Origin: Auanema rhodensis
Lineage: Eukaryota; Nematoda; Chromadorea; Rhabditida; Rhabditidae
Direction of reading: 5' to 3'
DNA length: 64,000 nt
Assembly (NCBI GenBank): GCA_964057225.1
Contig: OZ059896.1
Location: 806,001 to 870,000 of the forward strand
Shown here: positions 26,401 through 40,832 of the stretch, one piece after another
Numbering within the stretch: the stretch's first letter is position 1
Layout of the letters: every line of letters starts with the position of its first letter
The notes under the pieces: generated by a model
Databases searched by the model: none
What the model was told of the DNA's origin: nothing
Seen by the model: the letters and a program-made list of their open reading frames with translations, nothing else
Translations under genes and position numbers: made by a program

Positions 26401-29400
26401 TTAATTAGCATAAATTAAAGTTCACGTAAATTTCGAAGTCATGGTTACCATGAACCAATATCAATAAAAATTTGTTTTTAGACTAATATGGACATGGGGA
26501 ATCTGATTTTGAAAACCGCATCTCTTTATCTTTCACGTGAAGCGAGTTACATACCAAGTGCACATCACGTGTACATTTAATTAGCATAAATTAAAGTTCA
26601 CGTAAATTTCAAAGTCATGGTTACCATGAACCAGTATCAATAAAAATTTGTTTTTAGACTAATATGGACATGGGAAATCTAATTTTGAAAACCGCATCTC
26701 TTTATCTTTCACGTGAAGCGAGTTACATACCAAGTGCACATCACGTGTACATTTAATTAGCATAAATTAAAGTTCACGTAAATTTCAAAGTCATGGTTAC
26801 CATGAACCAGTATCAATAACAATTTGTTTTTAGACTAATATGGACATAGGGAATCTAATTTTGAAAACCGCATCTCTTTATCTTTCACGTGAAGCGAGTT
26901 ACATACCAAGTGCACATCACGTGTACATTTAATTAGCATAAATTAAAGTTCACGTAAATTTCAAAGTCATGGTTACCATGAACCAATATCAATAAAAATT
27001 TGTTTTTAGACTAATATGGACATGGGGAATCTGATTTTGAAAACCGCATCTCTTTATCTTTCATGTGAAACGAGTTACATACCAAGTGCACATCACGTGT
27101 ACATTTAATTAGCATAAATTAAAGTTCACGTAAATTTCAAAGTCATGGTTACCATGCACCAATATCAATAAAAATTTGTTTTTAGACTAATATGGACATG
27201 GGGAATCTGATTTTGAAAACCGCATCTCTTTATCTTTCACGTGAAGCGAGTTACATACCAAGTGCACATCACGTGTACATTTAATTAGCATAAATTAAAG
27301 TTCACGTAAATTTCAAAGTCATGGTTACCATGAACCAATATCAATAAAAATTTGTTTTTAGACTAATATGGACATGGGGAATCTGATTTTGAAAACCGCA
27401 TCTCTTTATCTTTCACGTGAAGCGAGTTACATACCAAGTGCACATCACGTGTACATTTAATTAGCATAAATTAAAGTTCACGTAAATTTCAAAGTCATGG
27501 TTACCATGAACCAGTATCAATAAAAATTTGTTTTTAGACTAATATGGACATGGGAAATCTAATTTTGAAAACCGCATCTCTTTATCTTTTACGTGAAGCG
27601 AGTTACATACCAAGTGCACATCACGTGTACATTTAATTAGTATAAATTAAAGTTCACGTGAATTTCAAAGTCATGGTTACCATGAACCAATATCAATAAA
27701 AATTTGTTTTTAGACTAATATGGACATGGGAAATCTAATTTTGAAAACCGCATCTCTTTATCTTTCACGTGAAGCGAGTTACATACCAAGTGCACATGAC
27801 GTGTAAATTTAATTAGCATAAATTAAAGTTCACGTAAATTTCAAAGTCATGGTTACCATGAACCAATATCAATAACAATTTGTTTTTAGACTAATATGGA
27901 CATGGGGAATCTAATTTTGTAAACCGCATCTCTTTATCTTTCACGTGAAGCGAGTTACATACCAAGTGCACATCACGTGTACATTTAATTAGCATAAATT
28001 AAAGTTCACGTAAATTTGAAAGTCATGGTGACCATGAACCAATATCAATAAAAATTTGTTTTTAGACTAATATGGACATGGGGAATCTAATTTTGAAAAC
28101 CGCATCTCTTTATCTTTCACGTGAAGCGAGTTACATACCAAGTGCACATCACGTGTACATTTAATTAGCATAAATTAAAGTTCACGTAAATTTCAAAGTC
28201 ATGGTTACCATGAACCAATATCAATAAAAATTTGTAATTAGACTAATATGGACATGGGGAATCTAATTTTGGAAACCGCATCTCTTTATCTTTCACGTGA
28301 AGCGAGTTACATACCAAGTGCACATCACGTGTACATTTAATTAGCATAAATTAAAGTTCACGTAAATTTCAAAGTCATGGTTACCATGAACCAATATCAA
28401 TAAAAATTTGTTTTTAGACTAATATGGACATGGGAAATCTAATTTTGAAAACCGCATCTCTTTATCTTTCACGTGAAGCGAGTTACATACCAAGTGCACA
28501 TCACGTGTACATTTAATTAGTATAAATTAAAGTTCACGTAAATTTCAAAGTCATGGTTACCATGAACCAGTATCAATAAAAATTTGTTTTTAGACTAATA
28601 TGGACATGGGAAATCTAATTTTGAAAACCGCATCTCTTTATCTTTTACGTGAAGCTAGTTACATACCAAGTGCACATCACGTGTACATTTAATTAGCATA
28701 AATTAAAGTTCACGTAAATTTCAAAGTCATGGTTAGCATGCACCAATATCAATAAAAATTTGTTTTTAGACTAATATGGACATGGGGAATCTAATTTTGA
28801 AAACCGCATCTCTTTATCTTTCACGTGAAGCGAGTTACATACCAAGTGCACATCACGTGTACATTTAATTAGCATAAATTAAAGTTCACGTAAATTTCAA
28901 AGTCATGGTTACCATGAACCAATATCAATAAAAATTTGTTTTTAGACTAATATGGACATGGGGAATCTAATTTCGAAAACCGCATCTCTTTATCTTTCAC
29001 GTGAAGCGAGTTACATACCAAGTGCACATCACGTGTACATTTAATTAGCATAAATTAAAGTTCACGTAAATTTCAAAGTCATGGTTACCATGAACCAATA
29101 TCAATAAAAATTTGTTTTTAGACTAATATGGACATGGGAAATCTAATTTTGAAAACCGCATCTCTTTATCTTTTACGTGAAGCGAGTTACATACCAAGTG
29201 CACATCACGTGTACATTTAATTAGCATAAATTAAAGTTCACGTAAATTTCAAAGTCATGGTTACCATGCACCAATATCAATAACAATTTGTTTTTAGACT
29301 AATATGGACATAGGGAATCTAATTTTGAAAACCGCATCTCTTTATCTTTCACGTGAAGCGAGTTACATACCAAGTGCACATCACGTGTACATTTAATTAG

Positions 29401-30096
29401 TATAAATTAAAGTTCACGTAAATTTCAAAGTCATGGTTACCATGAACCAGTATCAATAAAAATTTGTTTTTAGACTAATATGGACATGGGAAATCTAATT
29501 TTGAAAACCGCATCTCTTTATCTTTTACGTGAAGCTAGTTACATACCAAGTGCACATCACGTGTACATTTAATTAGCATAAATTAAAGTTCACGTAAATT
29601 TCAAAGTCATGGTTACCATGCACCAATATCAATAAAAATTTGTTTTTAGACTAATATGGACATGGGGAATCTAATTTTGAAAACCGCATCTCTTTATCTT
29701 TCACGTGAAGCGAGTTACATACCAAGTGCACATGACGTGTACATTTAATTAGCATAAATTAAAGTTCACGTAAATTTCAAAGTCATGGTTACCATGAACC
29801 AATATCAATAACAATTTGTTTTTAGACTAATATGGACATGGGGAATCTAATTTTGAAAACCGCATCTCTTTATCTTTCACGTGAAGCGAGTTACATACCA
29901 AGTGCACATCACGTGTACATTTAATTAGCATAAATTAAAGTTCACGTAAATTTGAAAGTCATGGTGACCATGAACCAATATCAATAAAAATTTGTTTTTA
30001 GACTAATATGGACATGGGGAATCTAATTTTGAAAACCGCATCTCTTTATCTTTCACGTGAAGCTAGTTACATACCAAGTGCACATCACGTGTACAT
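26401..30096 (+). repeat. Right end of block A, reusing earlier modules
   Basis: The order A68C, C34G/T46G, T76A/T77A, G99A and C9T/A58G at 27809-28688 repeats that of 16369-17248. The C34G base lies at 28018 versus 16578, exactly 65 x 176 bp apart. A second partial pass starts at 29569. Private changes include TTTCGAAG near 26434, GTGTAAATTT near 27802, TTGTAAACC near 27919 and TTAGCATG near 28734. The last monomer is a hybrid with block B. Confidence 0.75.
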
Positions 30097-30448
30097 TTAA
30101 TTAGCATAAATTAAAGTTCACGTAAATTTCAAAGTCATGGTTACCATGCACCAATATCAATAAAAATTTGTTTTTAGACTAATATGGACATGGGGAATCT
30201 AATTTTGAAAACCGCATCTCTTTATCTTTCACGTGAAGCGAGTTACATACCAAGTGCACATCACGTGTACATTTAATTAGCATAAATTAAAGTTCACGTA
30301 AATTTCAAAGTCATGGTTACCATGAACCAATATCAATAAAAATTTGTTTTTAGACTAATATGGACATAGGGAATCTAATTTTGAAAACCGCATCTTTTTA
30401 TCTTTCACGTGAAGCGAGTTACATACCAAGTGCACATCACGTGTACAT

Positions 30449-33400
30449 TTAATTAGCATAAATTAAAGTTCACGTAAATTTCAAAGTCATGGTTACCATG
30501 AACCAATATCAATAAAAATTTGTTTATAGACTAATATGGACATGGGGAATCTAATTTTGAAAACCGCATCTCTTTATCTTTCACGTGAAGCTAGTTACAT
30601 ACCAAGTGCACATCACGTGTACATTTAATTAGCATAAATTAAAGTTCACGTAAATTTCAAAGTCATGGTTACCATGCACCAATATCAATAAAAATTTGTT
30701 TTTAGACTAATATGGACATGGGGAATCTAATTTTGAAAACCGCATCTCTTTATCTTTCACGTGAAACGAGTTACATACCAAGTGCACATCACGTGTACAT
30801 TTAATTAGTATAAATTAAAGTTCACGTAAATTTCAAAGTCATGGTTACCATGAACCAATATCAATAAAAATTTGTTTATAGACTAATATGGACATGGGGA
30901 ATCTAATTTTGAAAACCGCATCTCTTTATCTTTCACGTGAAGCTAGTTACATACCAAGTGCACATCACGTGTACATTTAATTAGCATAAATTAAAGTTCA
31001 CGTAAATTTCAAAGTCATGGTTACCATGCACCAATATCAATAAAAATTTGTTTTTAGACTAATATGGACATGGGGAATCTAATTTTGAAAACCGCATGTC
31101 TTTATCTTTCACGTGAAACGAGTTACATACCAAGTGCACATCACGTGTACATTTAATTAGCATAAATTAAAGTTCACGTAAATTTCAAAGTCATGGTGAC
31201 CATGAACCAATATCAAAAAAAATTTGTTTTTAGACTAATATGGACATGGGGAATCTAATTTTGAAAACCGCATCTCTTTATCTTTCACGTGAAGCGAGTT
31301 ACATACCAAGTGCACATCACGTGTACATTTAATTAGCATAAATTAAAGTTCACGTAAATTTCAAAGTCATGGTTACCATGCACCAATATCAATAACAATT
31401 TGTTTTTAGACTAAAATGGACATGGGGAATCTAATTTTGAAAACCGCATCTCTTTTTCTTTCACGTGAAGCGAGTTACATACCAAGTGCACATGACGTGT
31501 ACATTTAATTAGCATAAGTTAAGGTTCACGTAAATTTCAAAGTCATGGTTACCATGAACCAATATCAGTAAAAATTTGTTTTTAGACTAATATGGACATG
31601 GGGAATCTAATTTTGAAAACCGCATCTCTTTATCTCTCACGTGAAGCGAGTTACATACCAAGTGCACATCACGTGTACATTTAATTAGCATAAATTAAAG
31701 TTCACGTAAATTTCAAAGTCATGGTTACCATGCACCAATATCAATAAAAATTTGTTTTTAGACTAATATGGACATGAGGAATCTAATTTTGAAAACCGCA
31801 TCTCTTTATCTTTCACGTGAAGCGAGTTACATACCAAGTGCACATCACGTGTACATTTAATTAGCATAAGTTAAGGTTCACGTAAATTTCAAAGTCATGG
31901 TTACCATGCACCAATATCAATAACAATTTGTTTTTAGACTAAAATGGACATGGGGAATCTAATTTTGAAAACCGCATCTCTTTTTCTTTCACGTGAAGCG
32001 AGTTACATACCAAGTGCACATGACGTGTACATTTAATTAGCATAAGTTAAGGTTCACGTAAATTTCAAAGTCATGGTTACCATGAACCAATATCAGTAAA
32101 AATTTGTTTTTAGACTAATATGGACATGGGGAATCTAATTTTGAAAACCGCATCTCTTTATCTTTCACGTGAAGCGAGTTACATACCAAGTGCACATCAC
32201 GTGTACATTTAATTAGCATAAATTAAAGTTCACGTAAAATTCAAAGTCATGGTTACCATGAACCAATATCAATAAAAATTTGTTTATAGACTAATATGGA
32301 CATGGGGAATCTAATTTTGAAAACCGCATCTCTTTATCTTTCACGTGAAGCTAGTTACATACCAAGTGCACATCACGTGTACATTTAATTAGCATAAATT
32401 AAAGTTCACGTAAATTTCAAAGTCATGGTTACCATGCACCAATATCAATAAAAATTTGTTTTTAGACTAATATGGACATGGGGAATCTAATTTTGAAAAC
32501 CGCATCTCTTTATCTTTCACGTGAAACGAGTTACATACCAAGTGCACATCACGTGTACATTTAATTAGTATAAATTAAAGTTCACGTAAATTTCAAAGTC
32601 ATGGTTACCATGAACCAATATCAATAAAAATTTGTTTATAGACTAATATGGACATGGGGAATCTAATTTTGAAAACCGCATCTCTTTATCTTTCACGTGA
32701 AGCTAGTTACATACCAAGTGCACATCACGTGTACATTTAATTAGCATAAATTAAAGTTCACGTAAATTTCAAAGTCATGGTTACCATGCACCAATATCAA
32801 TAAAAATTTGTTTTTAGACTAATATGGACATGGGGAATCTAATTTTGAAAACCGCATCTCTTTATCTTTCACGTGAAACGAGTTACATACCAAGTGCACA
32901 TCACGTGTACATTTAATTAGCATAAATTAAAGTTCACGTAAATTTCAAAGTCATGGTGACCATGAACCAATATCAAAAAAAATTTGTTTTTAGACTAATA
33001 TGGACATGGGGAATCTAATTTTGAAAACCGCATCTCTTTATCTTTCACGTGAAGCGAGTTACATACCAAGTGCACATCACGTGTACATTTAATTAGCATA
33101 AATTAAAGTTCACGTAAATTTCAAAGTCATGGTTACCATGCACCAATATCAATAACAATTTGTTTTTAGACTAAAATGGACATGGGGAATCTAATTTTGA
33201 AAACCGCATCTCTTTTTCTTTCACGTGAAGCGAGTTACATACCAAGTGCACATGACGTGTACATTTAATTAGCATAAGTTAAGGTTCACGTAAATTTCAA
33301 AGTCATGGTTACCATGAACCAATATCAGTAAAAATTTGTTTTTAGACTAATATGGACATGGGGAATCTAATTTTGAAAACCGCATCTCTTTATCTCTCAC

Positions 33401-33968
33401 GTGAAGCGAGTTACATACCAAGTGCACATCACGTGTACATTTAATTAGCATAAATTAAAGTTCACGTAAATTTCAAAGTCATGGTTACCATGCACCAATA
33501 TCAATAAAAATTTGTTTTTAGACTAATATGGACATGAGGAATCTAATTTTGAAAACCGCATCTCTTTATCTTTCACGTGAAGCGAGTTACATACCAAGTG
33601 CACATCACGTGTACATTTAATTAGCATAAGTTAAGGTTCACGTAAATTTCAAAGTCATGGTTACCATGCACCAATATCAATAAAAATTTGTTTTTAGACT
33701 AATATGGACATGGGGAATCTAATTTTGAAAACCGCATCTCTTTATCTTTCACGTGAAACGAGTTACATACCAAGTGCACATCACGTGTACATTTAATTAG
33801 CATAAATTAAAGTTCACGTAAATTTCAAAGTCATGGTTACCATGCACCAATATCAATAAAAATTTGTTTTTAGACTAATATGGACATGGGGAATCTAATT
33901 TTGAAAACCGCATCTCTTTATCTTTCACGTGAAGCTAGTTACATACCAAGTGCACATCACGTGTACAT
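30449..33968 (+). repeat. 10-monomer (1,760-bp) duplication in block B
   Basis: Eight ordered monomers from 30449 recur from 32209. They run from T78A/G144T through A53C/G142A, the T65A anchor and the A68C/T87A monomer to A64G/T132C and G97A. The T65A base is at 31217 and 32977. Correspondence breaks at 31857 versus 33617, where A68C is present in the first and absent from the second. GCATGTCT near 31098 and CGTAAAATT near 32239 are private changes. Confidence 0.83.
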
Positions 33969-36900
33969 TTAATTAGCATAAATTAAAGTTCACGTAAATT
34001 TCAAAGTCATGGTTACCATGCACCAATATCAATAAAAATTTGTTTTTAGACTAATATGGACATGGGGAATCTAATTTTGAAAACCGCATCTCTTTATCTT
34101 TCACGTGAAACGAGTTACATACCAAGTGCACATCACGTGTACATTTAATTAGTATAAATTAAAGTTCACGTAAATTTCAAAGTCATGGTTACCATGAACC
34201 AATATCAATAAAAATTTGTTTATAGACTAATATGGACATGGGGAATCTAATTTTGAAAACCGCATCTCTTTATCTTTCACGTGAAGCTAGTTACATACCA
34301 AGTGCACATCACGTGTACATTTAATTAGCATAAATTAAAGTTCACGTAAATTTCAAAGTCATGGTTACCATGCACCAATATCAATAAAAATTTGTTTTTA
34401 GACTAATATGGACATGGGGAACCTAATTTTGAAAACCGCATCTCTTTATCTTTCACGTGAAACGAGTTACATACCAAGTGCACATCACGTGTACATTTAA
34501 TTAGCATAAATTAAAGTTCACGTAAATTTCAAAGTCATGGTGACCATGAACCAATATCAAAAAAAATTTGTTTTTAGACTAATATGGACATGGGGAATCT
34601 AATTTTGAAAACCGCATCTCTTTATCTTTCACGTGAAGCGAGTTACATACCAAGTGCACATCACGTGTACATTTAATTAGCATAAATTAAAGTTCACGTA
34701 AATTTCAAAGTCATGGTTACCATGCACCAATATCAATAACAATTTGTTTTTAGACTAAAATGGACATGGGGAATCTAATTTTGAAAACCGCATCTCTTTT
34801 TCTTTCACGTGAAGCGAGTTACATACCAAGTGCACATGACGTGTACATTTAATTAGCATAAGTTAAGGTTCACGTAAATTTCAAAGTCATGGTTACCATG
34901 AACCAATATCAGTAAAAATTTGTTTTTAGACTAATATGGACATGGGGAATCTAATTTTGAAAACCGCATCTCTTTATCTCTCACGTGAAGCGAGTTACAT
35001 ACCAAGTGCACATCACGTGTACATTTAATTAGCATAAATTAAAGTTCACGTAAATTTCAAAGTCATGGTTACCATGCACCAATATCAATAAAAATTTGTT
35101 TTTAGACTAATATGGACATGAGGAATCTAATTTTGAAAACCGCATCTCTTTATCTTTCACGTGAAGCGAGTTACATACCAAGTGCACATCACGTGTACAT
35201 TTAATTAGCATAAGTTAAGGTTCACGTAAATTTCAAAGTCATGGTTACCATGCACCAATATCAATAACAATTTGTTTTTAGACTAAAATGGACATGGGGA
35301 ATCTAATTTTGAAAACCGCATCTCTTTTTCTTTCACGTGAAGCGAGTTACATACCAAGTGCACATGACGTGTACATTTAATTAGCATAAGTTAAGGTTCA
35401 CGTAAATTTCAAAGTCATGGTTACCATGAACCAATATCAGTAAAAATTTGTTTTTAGACTAATATGGACATGGGGAATCTAATTTTGAAAACCGCATCTC
35501 TTTATCTTTCACGTGAAACGAGTTACATACCAAGTGCACATCACGTGTACATTTAATTAGCATAAATTAAAGTTCACGTAAATTTCAAAGTCATGGTTAC
35601 CATGCACCAATATCAATAAAAATTTGTTTTTAGACTAATATGGACATGGGGAATCTAATTTTGAAAACCGCATCTCTTTATCTCTCACGTGAAGCGAGTT
35701 ACATACCAAGTGCACATCACGTGTACATTTAATTAGCATAAATTAAAGTTCACGTAAATTTCAAAGTCATGGTTACCATGCACCAATATCAATAAAAATT
35801 TGTTTTTAGACTAATATGGACATGGGGAATCTAATTTTGAAAACCGCATCTCTTTATCTTTCACGTGAAGCGAGTTACATACCAAGTGCACATCACGTGT
35901 ACATTTAATTAGCATAAGTTAAGGTTCACGTAAATTTCAAAGTCATGGTTACCATGCACCAATATCAATAAAAATTTGTTTTTAGACTAATATGGACATG
36001 GAGAATCTAATTTTGAAAACCGCATCTCTTTATCTTTCACGTGAAACGAGTTACATACCAAGTGCACATCACGTGTACATTTAATTAGCATAAATTAAAG
36101 TTCACGTAAATTTCAAAGTCATGGTTACCATGCACCAATATCAATAAAAATTTGTTTTTAGACTAATATGGACATGGGGAATCTAATTTTGAAAACCGCA
36201 TCTCTTTATCTTTCACGTGAAGCTAGTTACATACCAAGTGCACATCACGTGTACATTTAATTAGCATAAATTAAAGTTCACGTAAATTTCAAAGTCATGG
36301 TTACCATGCACCAATATCAATAAAAATTTGTTTTTAGACTAATATGGACATGGGGAATCTAATTTTGAAAACCGCATCTCTTTATCTTTCACGTGAAACG
36401 AGTTACATACCAAGTGCACATCACGTGTACATTTAATTAGTATAAATTAAAGTTCACGTAAATTTCAAAGTCATGGTTACCATGAACCAATATCAATAAA
36501 AATTTGTTTATAGACTAATATGGACATGGGGAATCTAATTTTGAAAACCGCATCTCTTTATCTTTCACGTGAAGCTAGTTACATACCAAGTGCACATCAC
36601 GTGTACATTTAATTAGCATAAATTAAAGTTCACGTAAATTTCAAAGTCATGGTTACCATGCACCAATATCAATAAAAATTTGTTTTTAGACTAATATGGA
36701 CATGGGGAATCTAATTTTGAAAACCGCATCTCTTTATCTTTCACGTGAAACGAGTTACATACCAAGTGCACATCACGTGTACATTTAATTAGCATAAATT
36801 AAAGTTCACGTAAATTTCAAAGTCATGGTGACCATGAACCAATATCAAAAAAAATTTGTTTTTAGACTAATATGGACATGGGGAATCTAATTTTGAAAAC

Positions 36901-37840
36901 CGCATCTCTTTATCTTTCACGTGAAGCGAGTTACATACCAAGTGCACATCACGTGTACATTTAATTAGCATAAATTAAAGTTCACGTAAATTTCAAAGTC
37001 ATGGTTACCATGCACCAATATCAATAACAATTTGTTTTTAGACTAAAATGGACATGGGGAATCTAATTTTGAAAACCGCATCTCTTTTTCTTTCACGTGA
37101 AGCGAGTTACATACCAAGTGCACATGACGTGTACATTTAATTAGCATAAGTTAAGGTTCACGTAAATTTCAAAGTCATGGTTACCATGAACCAATATCAG
37201 TAAAAATTTGTTTTTAGACTAATATGGACATGGGGAATCTAATTTTGAAAACCGCATCTCTTTATCTCTCACGTGAAGCGAGTTACATACCAAGTGCACA
37301 TCACGTGTACATTTAATTAGCATAAATTAAAGTTCACGTAAATTTCAAAGTCATGGTTACCATGCACCAATATCAATAAAAATTTGTTTTTAGACTAATA
37401 TGGACATGAGGAATCTAATTTTGAAAACCGCATCTCTTTATCTTTCACGTGAAGCGAGTTACATACCAAGTGCACATCACGTGTACATTTAATTAGCATA
37501 AGTTAAGGTTCACGTAAATTTCAAAGTCATGGTTACCATGCACCAATATCAATAACAATTTGTTTTTAGACTAAAATGGACATGGGGAATCTAATTTTGA
37601 AAACCGCATCTCTTTTTCTTTCACGTGAAGCGAGTTACATACCAAGTGCACATGACGTGTACATTTAATTAGCATAAGTTAAGGTTCACGTAAATTTCAA
37701 AGTCATGGTTACCATGAACCAATATCAGTAAAAATTTGTTTTTAGACTAATATGGACATGGGGAATCTAATTTTGAAAACCGCATCTCTTTATCTTTCAC
37801 GTGAAGCGAGTTACATACCAAGTGCACATCACGTGTACAT
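33617..37840 (+). repeat. 13-monomer (2,288-bp) duplication in block B
   Basis: The run from 33617 (A14G/A19G, then alternating G144T and G142A, the T65A anchor, A68C/T87A, A64G/T132C and G97A) recurs from 35905. The T65A base lies at 34561 and 36849, 13 x 176 bp apart. Small differences include GAACCTAAT near 34421 in the first copy and GGAGAAT near 36001 in the second. The correspondence continues to about 37,800. Confidence 0.83.
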
Positions 37841-40832
37841 TTAATTAGCATAAATTAAAGTTCACGTAAATTTCAAAGTCATGGTTACCATGCACCAATA
37901 TCAATAAAAATTTGTTTTTAGACTAATATGGACATGGGGAATCTAATTTTGAAAACCGCATCTCTTTATCTTTCACGTGAAGCGAGTTACATACCAAGTG
38001 CACATCACGTGTACATTTAATTAGCATAAATTAAAGTTCACGTAAATTTCAAAGTCATGGTGACCATGAACCAATATCAAAAAAAATTTGTTTTTAGACT
38101 AATATGGACATGGGGGATCTAATTTTGAAAACCGCATCTCTTTATCTTTCACGTGAAGCGAGTTACATACCAAGTGCACATCACGTGTACATTTAATTAG
38201 CATAAATTAAAGTTCACGTAAATTTCAAAGTCATGGTTACCATGCACCAATATCAATAACAATTTGTTTTTAGACTAAAATGGACATGGGGAATCTAATT
38301 TTGAAAACCGCATCTCTTTTTCTTTCACGTGAAGCGAGTTACATACCAAGTGCACATGACGTGTACATTTAATTAGCATAAGTTAAGGTTCACGTAAATT
38401 TCAAAGTCATGGTTACCATGAACCAATATCAGTAAAAATTTGTTTTTAGACTAATATGGACATGGGGAATCTAATTTTGAAAACCGCATCTCTTTATCTC
38501 TCACGTGAAGCGAGTTACATACCAAGTGCACATCACGTGTACATTTAATTAGCATAAATTAAAGTTCACGTAAATTTCAAAGTCATGGTTACCATGCACC
38601 AATATCAATAAAAATTTGTTTTTAGACTAATATGGACATGGGGAATCTAATTTTGAAAACCGCATCTCTTTATCTTTCACGTGAAGCGAGTTACATACCA
38701 AGTGCACATCACGTGTACATTTAATTAGCATAAGTTAAGGTTCACGTAAATTTCAAAGTCATGGTTACCATGCACCAATATCAATAACAATTTGTTTTTA
38801 GACTAAAATGGACATGGGGAATCTAATTTTGAAAACCGCATCTCTTTTTCTTTCACGTGAAGCGAGTTACATACCAAGTGCACATGACGTGTACATTTAA
38901 TTAGCATAAGTTAAGGTTCACGTAAATTTCAAAGTCATGGTTACCATGAACCAATATCAGTAAAAATTTGTTTTTAGACTAATATGGACATGGGGAATCT
39001 AATTTTGAAAACCGCATCTCTTTATCTCTCACGTGAAGCGAGTTACATACCAAGTGCACATCACGTGTACATTTAATTAGCATAAATTAAAGTTCACGTA
39101 AATTTCAAAGTCATGGTTACCATGCACCAATATCAATAAAAATTTGTTTTTAGACTAATATGGACATGAGGAATCTAATTTTGAAAACCGCATCTCTTTA
39201 TCTTTCACGTGAAGCGAGTTACATACCAAGTGCACATCACGTGTACATTTAATTAGCATAAGTTAAGGTTCACGTAAATTTCAAAGTCATGGTTACCATG
39301 CACCAATATCAATAACAATTTGTTTTTAGACTAAAATGGACATGGGGAATCTAATTTTGAAAACCGCATCTCTTTTTCTTTCACGTGAAGCGAGTTACAT
39401 ACCAAGTGCACATGACGTGTACATTTAATTAGCATAAGTTAAGGTTCACGTAAATTTCAAAGTCATGGTTACCATGAACCAATATCAGTAAAAATTTGTT
39501 TTTAGACTAATATGGACATGGGGAATCTAATTTTGAAAACCGCATCTCTTTATCTTTCACGTGAAGCGAGTTACATACCAAGTGCACATCACGTGTACAT
39601 TTAATTAGCATAAATTAAAGTTCACGTAAATTTCAAAGTCATGGTTACCATGCACCAATATCAATAAAAATTTGTTTTTAGACTAATATGGACATGGGGA
39701 ATCTAATTTTGAAAACCGCATCTCTTTATCTTTCACGTGAAGCGAGTTACATACCAAGTGCACATCACGTGTACATTTAATTAGCATAAATTAAAGTTCA
39801 CGTAAATTTCAAAGTCATGGTGACCATGAACCAATATCAAAAAAAATTTGTTTTTAGACTAATATGGACATGGGGGATCTAATTTTGAAAACCGCATCTC
39901 TTTATCTTTCACGTGAAGCGAGTTACATACCAAGTGCACATCACGTGTACATTTAATTAGCATAAATTAAAGTTCACGTAAATTTCAAAGTCATGGTTAC
40001 CATGCACCAATATCAATAACAATTTGTTTTTAGACTAAAATGGACATGGGGAATCTAATTTTGAAAACCGCATCTCTTTTTCTTTCACGTGAAGCGAGTT
40101 ACATACCAAGTGCACATGACGTGTACATTTAATTAGCATAAGTTAAGGTTCACGTAAATTTCAAAGTCATGGTTACCATGAACCAATATCAGTAAAAATT
40201 TGTTTTTAGACTAATATGGACATGGGGAATCTAATTTTGAAAACCGCATCTCTTTATCTCTCACGTGAAGCGAGTTACATACCAAGTGCACATCACGTGT
40301 ACATTTAATTAGCATAAATTAAAGTTCACGTAAATTTCAAAGTCATGGTTACCATGCACCAATATCAATAAAAATTTGTTTTTAGACTAATATGGACATG
40401 GGGAATCTAATTTTGAAAACCGCATCTCTTTATCTTTCACGTGAAGCGAGTTACATACCAAGTGCACATCACGTGTACATTTAATTAGCATAAGTTAAGG
40501 TTCACGTAAATTTCAAAGTCATGGTTACCATGCACCAATATCAATAACAATTTGTTTTTAGACTAAAATGGACATGGGGAATCTAATTTTGAAAACCGCA
40601 TCTCTTTTTCTTTCACGTGAAGCGAGTTACATACCAAGTGCACATGACGTGTACATTTAATTAGCATAAGTTAAGGTTCACGTAAATTTCAAAGTCATGG
40701 TTACCATGAACCAATATCAGTAAAAATTTGTTTTTAGACTAATATGGACATGGGGAATCTAATTTTGAAAACCGCATCTCTTTATCTTTCACGTGAAGCG
40801 AGTTACATACCAAGTGCACATCACGTGTACAT
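36961..40832 (+). repeat. 10-monomer (1,760-bp) duplication with A100G anchor
   Basis: About eleven monomers from 36961 match those from 38721 at 1,760 bp. The anchor monomer carries T65A plus A100G (GGGGGATCT). It starts at 38017 and 39777, and a further copy starts at 41185. A100G is not seen in earlier T65A anchors, so it arose once and then spread with the unit. Confidence 0.83.

Larger units (their letters stand above)
1..30096 (+). repeat. Block A sub-array: shuffled multi-type monomers
   Basis: Monomer types found mainly here are: A58G with G99A, C134T and G144T; A105G; A53C with A68C and G96A; T76A/T77A with A112G; C34G with T46G; and C9T. They recur as short ordered modules at many different offsets (880, 1,056, 1,232, 1,760 and 2,288 bp) rather than as one fixed HOR. 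The right boundary is put in monomer 29921-30096. That monomer begins as the C34G/T46G type and ends with TTTCACGTGAAGCTAG, a combination otherwise found mainly in block B. The boundary is good to about one or two monomers. Confidence 0.8.

Noticed and set aside
31211-31226. Poly-A tract as a sign of a retroposed insertion (eight-A run)
   Set aside because: The run results from a single T65A substitution within a normal monomer and recurs with the HOR unit, so it is not an inserted tail.
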